A stretch of 39,473 nt of DNA from Paulinella micropora (Eukaryota; Cercozoa; Imbricatea; Euglyphida), in the NCBI GenBank assembly GCA_009731375.1, contig BJOX01000009.1, forward strand, positions 303,691-343,163, written 5' to 3'. The first letter of the stretch is position 1; the number at the start of each line of letters is the position of its first letter. The notes beneath the pieces were generated by a model. That model did not search any database and was not told where the DNA came from. It was given only the letters and a program-made list of their open reading frames with translations. Positions 32,879 through 39,473 of this stretch are shown one piece after another. Position numbers and translations under genes: made by a program.

Positions 32879-34007
32879 TGAATGGGTGACGAGTGAGAGG
32901 ATAGAATAGGAATGGAGAAAGATGAAAAATGAGAAAGAAGATGAGAGATGACGAGATGAGAAGATTTCAAACAGCGGGCAAATGACGGGGTGATGACGGG
33001 TGATATTGGCTTCTATGCCTTGCGGGGTGATGACGGGTGTAGTACCGAATTGCGGGCATTATAATATGATGGGTGATATTGGCTTATATGACTTACGGGT
33101 ATGTGAGGGAATGATAACGGTATACATGAATTGCGGGACTTTATAAAGGGGGTGATGAGAATACGAATGACTTATGATTTCGAAGATGAATGAAGATGGG
33201 GGAGGGGGAGCGGTATACTTTTAATTTCACAGGTACGGTGACGGGCATGCGACATGCATTTTATACCAACAAGGTACACATTGTGACGACGCGGGTTATA
33301 CATACAAATACGGGAAGATTAGTATATCATTCAGGCTCACGGGTATAGGAATATGTAATATCATGTGACTTTACGGTGTGACGGGGGAAATATATCAGAC
33401 TGACATATCGGGCATAGCGGACATATCGAGAAAAAAAATGACAAACATGTCTTATGCCTGATAGGCTCATGGGGGAAACCGGGGAGCGGGCTGACACAAG
33501 ACTTTGTTTTATTCCGCTCTGTGACGAGCGATGATAGGGAACTTTATATATTCTGATAACAACGGATGAAAGGGACATACGGGTTAGGTGGGGGAATAAT
33601 ACATATTGACTAATCCAGCTTAGATAGAGAGGGGTAGAATAGCGAGGGGAATGAAGACAGGGATAACAAATAGGGATAGTCCATAGGATGGATAGGATAG
33701 TCGGGGGGGGGGGGGGGGGGGGGGAGGGGGNNNNNNNNNNGTGAGAGGGGAGGGGGCGCGGGACAGGGATGAGAAAGATGAAGAAGAAAGGTGACGAGAA
33801 GAAAGAAAAAGGGGACAACGGGCAAGCGGCAACTCTGACACTCGGGTGAGGGGGGGCACCAGAGTGAAAATATCATTCAGGGGGGGCTGCGAAGGGATCG
33901 AAAGGGGACATGGACCTTTTTTTTGGGGAGAGAAGGGATGGAGCAATGAATAGAGAGGGAGGGTGTATATATCATTCGTGTTAGTAGCACTCAGGTTCGT
34001 TTCAAGC
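32879..34007 (+). other. G-rich retrotransposon 3' untranslated region
   Basis: Non-coding, G- and A-rich, with a partial direct repeat of GGTGATATTGGCTT.TATG near 33000 and 33070. A run of about 20 Gs at 33705-33723 and further Gs abut a 10-N gap (33731-33740). No supported open frame. Confidence 0.55.
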
Positions 34008-34181
34008 ATGGCGTCTCAGAGCCGGAGGGGCCTTGGTGGGGGTAGCAAAGGTCCGGGGGAGCCTTTCCTTGCCTACGTTACCTCTGGGCTGGGCGACCGG
34101 GACTACAGCGCACCGAGAGGGCATTATGAGGCTATTAAAAGCCAGAAGCAACAGTTTGAGTTACAGTGGGATTCGGCGTGA
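34008..34181 (+). CDS. Small ORF of unknown function (57 codons) before the minisatellite
   Basis: It starts MASQSRRGLGGGSKGPGEPF and ends just inside the 40-bp minisatellite. The composition is plausible, basic and Gly-rich at the start. No domain is recognised. It could be a real small protein or the degenerate start of a longer one. Confidence 0.3.
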   Translation: MASQSRRGLGGGSKGPGEPFLAYVTSGLGDRDYSAPRGHYEAIKSQKQQFELQWDSA

Positions 34182-34396
34182 CCGAGACGGGAGCGGCTTC
34201 AACAAGTGGGATTCGGCGTGACCGAGACGGGAGCGGCTTCAACAAGTGGGATTGGGCGTGACCGAGACGGGGGCGGCTTCGACAAGTGGGATTCGGCGTG
34301 ACCGAGACGGGAGCGGCTTCAACAAGTGGGTGACCGAGACGGGGGCGGCTTCGACAAGTGGGATTCGGCGTGACCGAGACGGGGGCGGCTTCAACA
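34166..34396 (+). repeat. 40-bp minisatellite, six units
   Basis: The unit starts GTGGGATTCGGCGTGACCGA and ends CGGCTTCAACAA. Six copies run head to tail, one lacking eight bases. Because 40 is not a multiple of three, each unit shifts the reading frame, so the array is not a simple protein repeat. It lies in the 3' region of the retrotransposon. Confidence 0.92.
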
Positions 34397-34893
34397 TGTT
34401 GGATGCGGCGGGACCCAGACGGCGGCTGCGTCAGAGCACGAGGAGCGGCAACAACATATGGATATCGATCGAACGACGGCACGGCTGGGGAAGCATTGGA
34501 TCGGCGGATTCAACGGAGTCGCGGAAGCGGGAAGGGAAGACTCGCCCAGGGTAGCATAAACCGACACTAGGTCGGGGGGGGGGCGTTGAGTGACTAGGGG
34601 CCGGTTACAAGGAATGGAGGATAAAGGGCAGGGTGTGGTCTCAACGGAGGGGGGTGCATTTTCAGGCGTGGGGTGGCGGATACCGATTCAACAGGCGACG
34701 AAGGGCGTAACGGGAAAATAACCAAAATTTTACATAGTGTAAGTGTTGGCGTTTGGCCCAACCTACAATTTTGTTTAATTTGTTAATACGGGTACGGCGT
34801 CGACCGTCACTCAGGTTCGTATTTGCATTTTATCCCGAGGTTGGTCGGCGGGGGCGTCAGTTCGATTCCTCGCGCATACTGGCGAGCGCGCTC
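34397..34893 (+). other. Retrotransposon 3' end without a gene
   Basis: Mixed sequence between the minisatellite and the polypurine tract. The words CACTCAGGTTCGT at about 34808 and near 33989 are shared. No supported ORF. Confidence 0.45.
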
Positions 34894-34908
34894 GGGGGGG
34901 AGAAGGGA
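34894..34908 (+). other. Polypurine tract
   Basis: GGGGGGGAGAAGGGA ends one base before the 3' LTR. This is the expected primer for plus-strand DNA synthesis and supports the LTR boundary. Confidence 0.8.
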
Positions 34909-34909
34909 T

Positions 34910-35067
34910 TATGCCGGCCCACCCGGTATATAATGGCAATACTGATCGTTCCGGTCTGTCGGTTAGTCCTTTGGTGTGGAGATTACGGAGTCCCTACTTT
35001 AGGTATTCCTCAGTCTTCATATCGTTAGTAACAGTTATCTGTTTATTAAATATCCTACTATCGTAAC
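34910..35067 (+). repeat. 3' LTR (158 bp)
   Basis: It matches 11060-11217 with four substitutions and no indels. It is preceded by a polypurine tract and followed by AGAAC, the same five bases that precede the 5' LTR. About 97.5% identity suggests a fairly recent insertion relative to the number of frameshifts inside. Confidence 0.92.
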
Positions 35068-35072
35068 AGAAC
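35068..35072. repeat. Right target-site duplication AGAAC
   Basis: Equals 11055-11059. The shared first A leaves a one-base ambiguity with the LTR end. Confidence 0.8.
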
Positions 35073-37567
35073 CAAAAAGGCCGGAAACCAACCTCACCAA
35101 ACATGACTTGGTAATATATGAACATGAGCCTACGGTAAAGGCAATTTGCCACCAGTACCGGAAAATAGTAGTATGGTAATATGATAGGAATCATAATTAC
35201 TAAGCCACGGCATTCAAGTAAGTACTAATAAGAGTGAAGCTGAGATACCGTGACTGTACGGTTATGCTGTAGTGGACTAGGATCTAATTAATTTGTCCAA
35301 TGCACCCGGGCCCCTTAATTAGGGCCTAGGACATATCAGCGGGCGGCACTTGAAAGACGCAGCCCGACGCCCGGCCGCATGAGGAGAATAAAGAGCCGCA
35401 AACTTGAAACCATCCCCACTGATCAGAAGTGCAACACTACCCAACACACAAGTCTCACCCTGTAGATGAACAAAATTACTACTTAGTGAATAACAGTGAA
35501 GATTTTCTAGGTCTGACCAGACTCGACTGAGAAACATTCATACATTGTCAGAAATCTCATACTCTGCTGAATGAGAGTCGCCCCTGGCGATAGGCTGTCC
35601 AGATACATGAACAAAGCATATCAGACAATCAAAATCAAATATGATCCAAATACATCAACGTATCAATTGAATGGCGCGGCCCGGACAACAAACATTGCAG
35701 AACCTAACTTCGCTTCAAACGACAAACACAAAATGTACGAGAAAGCCTCCGCATTAACAATTACCAGATGTATAGTGATGCACGCAGTTACTATCCACTT
35801 GCTTAACCTTAAGCCAAGCACAAAGAAACAGATGAAGTCGAGAGTTAATTACGTACTACAGCAACTTATGATAAGAGTAGATAACCTCAATATCACCGCA
35901 TGTAACCCGACAGGTAAAAGAAAATCAATGACGCCATGCATATGCATGCAAATCAACAATCGTATCATATGAAATAAAGGTTGAACATACGAATGACGCT
36001 CACACACATAAAACGCTACAAATTCACTGTAAAATAGAACACCGGCAAAAAGCACTATCCTGAGGTCCGACTACACTGAACCAAGAGTGCTCACGGCCTC
36101 TGGTAAACAACTCCACCGTCGGAGAGACAATAGCACCTGAGAAATCTGAATTATAAGATTTGACGCATGACCCGCCCGGGAGGGCGACCCACCGTCCAGA
36201 CTGCAGGTAACTCTCCCTGCCCTTGCCAATGGGCACCTGCCCGACACCTGGCCAGAAATTGATGTCTTTGCCAAGACCGAGCATCGGGATTCCATAGCTC
36301 GCCACCGCGCCGCCATTTTCCTCTCCGGCGCCTTCCACGGTAGCCACCGTAGACCAAGCTGATTAGCTCCACCGTCCTTTTGCGCCTTCCGTGCTCGCAC
36401 ATGCCTGAGTATGAAAAATTCTTGACCTCCAAACGGTCATCCCTGCCCAAAAACATGCACACCTTCCATTCGGGCACACTGATCCAGAACATCCGGCCTA
36501 CCGGCCAAACCGCAAAAGCGAAACGCTACCCGAAATCCATGGGCTCATGCCCTCCCCCTCTGCTGACAATCCGGCGGCCCCCGTATGCAGTCGACTCCAT
36601 ACAAACAACGCAGGGACCAAAATAGCCACCCCGCAAAGTGAGGGAGAGTAATGACTGCCACCTATTGCATGACAGGAAACCCAAAAAAAACAGACAGGTT
36701 CCACATTGCCGGAAGAATAGGCCGCGCCAAAACCAAACCGAAGGCACAACCACGCCAAAGCTCCAAAAATGTCCGATTGCCAAATGTCCGTGTCCTTCAT
36801 TCCTCCTTCCTGAATGAGGGGAAAACAACCGCCGCCGAAAGCGACTCCAACCATTTCACTGTGGCTCCTGCCACCAACAGCTCTGAACCAAACGTCGCAA
36901 ACAAGACCGTCCACGAAAGATCAATTTGAGTACTTAGTAAGTAAGTTCATGGTCACGCTTAAACCATAGACTTCATTTACGGAAAGTCCGCAACTTCCCG
37001 CTGTGTCCACTCACGATGTTTTTGTGTGAGTTTGAGCAGGCGATGTCTCTATATAGGTGTCCATTTGGGATGAGACGATTTTGTTCCGTTGCCTTCAATT
37101 TCGAGCGTCAATGAAGCGCGTGACTTCAGTCACAATCGGTCAAGACGGCAAGAGCGGAAGGAAGGAGGACGACCTGTCTGGGACGACTCATCTTCGTTCG
37201 TCGAAATTTGCGTGTGGACAGCCGACTATTATTTTTATTAATGAAGGGCTAATAATCGTATTTGTTTTATTCGTAATGTATACGCGAGTGAAAGCAACCT
37301 AGCAGGATTGCGATTATGGCCATCATTATTACTTTAATTTGTAAGTACGTATTACGTCGTTAACGTGTAAGATCTTTTACATCAATTTAATCGATTCACT
37401 TGATCGAGATGCTTGATTGCGAGGAATTGGTGATTCATATGTCCTACTACGACTTATGACTTTCTAGGTTTTGTGTCGCGTTATAATAGCACTTATAAGG
37501 ACGTATTGCGGCTCACCCTATCTCAGACGAGTATTACGCATTTATTCAATAGCACCATTGACATAGA
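35073..37567. other. Unassigned sequence downstream of the retrotransposon
   Basis: The plus strand is C/A-rich from about 35400 to 36930, so the minus strand is G/T-rich. Several moderate open frames exist on the minus strand (36151-36492, 36498-36914) and one on the plus (35571-35972), but none shows a recognisable domain or continuous coding signal. The strand bias resembles a decayed element in minus orientation. I assign no gene. Confidence 0.35.
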
Positions 37568-37570
37568 ACT

Positions 37571-37640
37571 GAGGGGGAGCGTTGGACAGTCAAACTTCAA
37601 GTTGGTACGTTGGACACTGAGTCAAACTTCAACTTGTTGG
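37571..37640 (+). other. Copia-like polypurine tract and start of a possible LTR
   Basis: GAGGGGGAG (37571-37579) followed by CGTTGGAC resembles the polypurine tract and LTR start of Ty1/copia elements. A ~28-bp segment (GTTGGACAGTCAAACTTCAA) is repeated with changes from about 37610. No second LTR was found in the window, so this is a suggestion only. Confidence 0.35.
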
Positions 37641-38064
37641 TATTAAGCGGTCCGAGTTATGACTTATTTCTGTAAGTGGCAGTATTTTATTAAGCCTGCG
37701 GTCACAATTAGGAGTAACCGTTACTGAATAGTCAGAGTCAAGTCAATTGTGCCCGTTACACTATTTCAGTTTGAACTCATTATGGCCAGTGTGCCACGCC
37801 GGTACTGGACCATAACATTGAGTAGCAGTTACAGTTACTAAGTTACTCGCGCACTTAGCCTTTAGCTTGCTGTCTGGTAGTGAGAGTCAGTTCTGAGTTG
37901 ATGCCTTCGGATTGAAAGTGGCTGTGTGCAGCCTGGCTTCTTACGGAGTCTTCCGGCGAACCGCAGTGAAAGGTAGGGTAAGCCTACGGTCCGTGAGTGA
38001 CCGGTTTATACCAATCAACGTAGTAAAATACTGAATAATTTTACTACATCCACCGAGTCATTAT

Positions 38065-38362
38065 TGACTGAGGACGTTCAAGTTCTAATTTGTTAAATTC
38101 AGGATTAAGGGGGAGATTAAGGATTAAGGTACAACTTGAACTTCAGCCGCCAGTGAACGTCTCAGTGAGAATTAGTTTTAAAATTCGAAATTCGAAATTC
38201 GTGGCATCAGATGTGACTAGTGATTTTTGAATTTCAAACTTAAAAAAAATTATCCACTAAGATGATCCTTATTGTGTATGGCAAGTTAATTCTTAATATC
38301 ACCGCTAATCCTAAATTCAACAGAACTTGAAAATTAGAACTTGACTCCAACGTCCTCAGTCA
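38065..38362. repeat. Long imperfect inverted repeat
   Basis: The left arm 38065-38107 (TGACTGAGGACGTT, then CAAGTTCTAATTTG, then AATTCAGGATTA) pairs with the reverse complement of 38306-38362. Small insertions in the right arm account for the length difference. The ~200-bp loop contains AAGGGGGAGATTAAGG and repeated AATTCGA words. It could be a fold-back or MITE-like element. Clear target duplications are not visible. Confidence 0.65.
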
Positions 38363-38473
38363 CGTAATACTATAATACTGAGCCGGTCACAGTGTCATAT
38401 TAACAATAGTATCAGAAGTTTTCCGCGAACCGACCCGGCCGTCAGATCATGAGTCTACAGATATTAATACTAA

Positions 38474-38504
38474 ATAATATTGCTGGCGACATTCAAGACG
38501 TGAA
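38474..38504. repeat. Single MITE-like terminal sequence
   Basis: ATATTGCTGGCGACATTCAAGACGTG closely matches the terminal repeat of the MITE at 10350 (ATATTGCTGTTGACATTCAA then GACAAC). No partner end was found to the right edge. It may be a truncated copy or the end of a longer related element. Confidence 0.6.
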
Positions 38505-38579
38505 AAAAATTTTCGGGTCAGGCTAAGCCGAAATGTAATAGATGTAGTCAGAGAAGTGTTTTGGCCCGCAGGGCATGTG

Positions 38580-39110
38580 TACGTGAAGCGGGTGGGGGTG
38601 GGGGGGCGGGGGGGGGGGGGGGGGGGGGGCAGCANNNNNNNNNNGGGGGGGGGGGGGTGGTCGGCAGCGCGGTGGTTAGCACCTATAGCGCCGCGAGGCG
38701 GGGTCTGCACGCGGGGTTGGCGTAGGGGGCCCCTTTGCATTTTATTGAAACATTTAATAATTAAAATTTCTTTCTTTTTTTTTGAAGGGGGGGGGGGGAC
38801 AGGCAGACAGAAACACACATGCACACGCATGCGCACACAGACATACAGACACATACATACATAGGTTGATGGGTAGATAGGTAGGTTGATAGGTAGGTTG
38901 ATAGGTAGGTTGATAGGTAGGTTGATAGGTAGGTTGATAGGTAGGTTGATAGGTAGGTAGATAAGTAGGTAGGTAGTAGGTAGGTATGTACTAAAGGAAA
39001 GTGTGCGTGTATGTGTGTCTGTGTGTGTGATAGAGAGAGAGGGGGGGGGGGGGGGGCANNNNNNNNNNCAGAGATAAACAGATAGACAGAGAGAGACAGA
39101 CAGATAGAGA
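38580..39110. repeat. G-tracts, CA and GGTT/GATA-type repeats
   Basis: Runs of G (38600-38629, 38645-38657, 38787-38798, 39041-39056) border 10-N gaps at 38635-38644 and 39059-39068. CA/CAGA repeats lie at 38800-38870, and an 11-12-bp repeat of GATAGGTAGGTT runs over 38873-38960. Confidence 0.85.
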
Positions 39111-39325
39111 CACAATGTAGATAGGTAGGTAGATAGGTAGGTAGGTAGGTAGGTAGGTAAGTAGATAGGTAGATAGGTAGGTAGGTAGGTAGGTAGGTAG
39201 ATAGATAGATAGATAAATAGATAGATAAATAGATAGATAAATAGATAGATAGATAGATAGATAGGTAGGTAGGTAGGTAAGTAGATAGGTAGGTAGGTAG
39301 GTAGGTAGGTAGATAGGTAGGTAGA
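39111..39325. repeat. GGTA/GATA microsatellite
   Basis: Alternating GGTA and GATA/GATAAATA units. Long minus-strand frames of Y/L/P/T or I/Y/L/S repeats are artefacts. Confidence 0.95.
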
Positions 39326-39473
39326 TGAGATGTCGCAAAGGAATGTAGTCCTTGCAAAGGAACGCAGTTTCACATCAAACAATAATTTGTGTACTGTGCA
39401 TGTGTCCGGGATGGGAATCACGGGTAGACTGTGTTCTGGAAAAAGAAGAGGAGGAAGGACGTTGAAGAAAAAG

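Larger units (their letters stand above)
11060..35067 (+). mobile_element. Giant Ty3/gypsy-type LTR retrotransposon with a nested DNA transposon
   Basis: Identical-length LTRs (158 bp, four substitutions) bound about 24 kb, and AGAAC occurs on both sides (11055-11059 and 35068-35072) as a target duplication. That ties both LTRs to a single insertion. Internal order is leader, ORF A, gag-like ORF B, ORF C, protease, unknown domain, RT, RNase H, linker, integrase, extra 3' ORF. RNase H before integrase is the gypsy order. Subtracting the nested ~8.9-kb insertion leaves about 15 kb, long for the class. The plus strand is strongly purine-biased except in the nested element. Many frameshifts make this copy defective. 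The LTRs are unusually short for so large an element. Confidence 0.92.

Noticed and set aside
34738-35067. Longer LTR starting at TGTAAGTGTTGG
   Set aside because: The corresponding sequence is absent upstream of the 5' LTR; homology begins at TATGCCGG and a polypurine tract abuts that point.
35571-35972. 133-codon plus-strand frame
   Set aside because: No recognised domain or coding context; possibly chance in C/A-rich sequence.
38447-39421. 324-codon minus-strand frame
   Set aside because: It runs through G-tracts, 10-N gaps and GATA/GGTA repeats; no non-repeat coding content.

Overview
The window is eukaryotic and dominated by repeats. Introns are short and GT-AG, AT-rich spacers alternate with long microsatellites, and nearly all the recognisable coding capacity belongs to transposable elements. 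The style of the elements suggests a green-lineage genome, possibly a charophyte alga such as Chara. That is a guess from style: I see no single-copy host gene that would settle it.

Positions 1-11054 hold no convincing host gene. They contain GATA/ACAT/CA/GAA/GTT microsatellites, a 545-bp tandem repeat (1976-2952), a GTT/AGGG compound array (4672-5593), a diverged ~150-bp repeat (6765-7102), a ~455-bp tandem duplication (9096-9998) and a 277-bp MITE with TIRs and a TTA target duplication (10350-10626).

Positions 11060-35067 are one ~24-kb Ty3/gypsy-type LTR retrotransposon. Its 158-bp LTRs differ at four positions and are flanked by the 5-bp duplication AGAAC. Its purine-rich plus strand holds, in order, a leader, a charged ORF A, a gag-like ORF B ending in an RGG-rich tail, a second RGG-rich ORF C, a retropepsin-like region, an unassigned domain, reverse transcriptase, RNase H, a linker, a DD35E integrase with a GPY/F-like C-terminus, and an extra 3' coding region. 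Frameshifts and stops break it in many places, so this copy is probably not autonomous.

Inside its 3' part lies a nested ~8.9-kb DNA transposon (about 22790 to within the gap 31518-31685). It has palindromic GGTGGC subterminal motifs in opposite orientations at its two ends and two divergent multi-exon genes. The minus-strand gene (23808-26652) splices in silico into an intact 873-residue transposase-like protein with zinc-ligand clusters, an HAWN-CDAD motif and a C-terminal SAP domain. The plus-strand gene (27020-31275) splices in frame through eight exons into a ~1,013-residue protein with an N-terminal chromodomain, a SET-like region and five C-x-C-x2-C type units. One poly-T frameshift and one TAG interrupt it. 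A transposon pairing a transposase with a chromatin reader/writer-like gene is the most interesting content here.

Positions 35073-39473 hold unassigned sequence, a copia-like polypurine tract (37571), a long imperfect inverted repeat (38065-38362), a lone MITE-like end (38474), G-tracts with 10-N gaps, and GGTA/GATA microsatellites.
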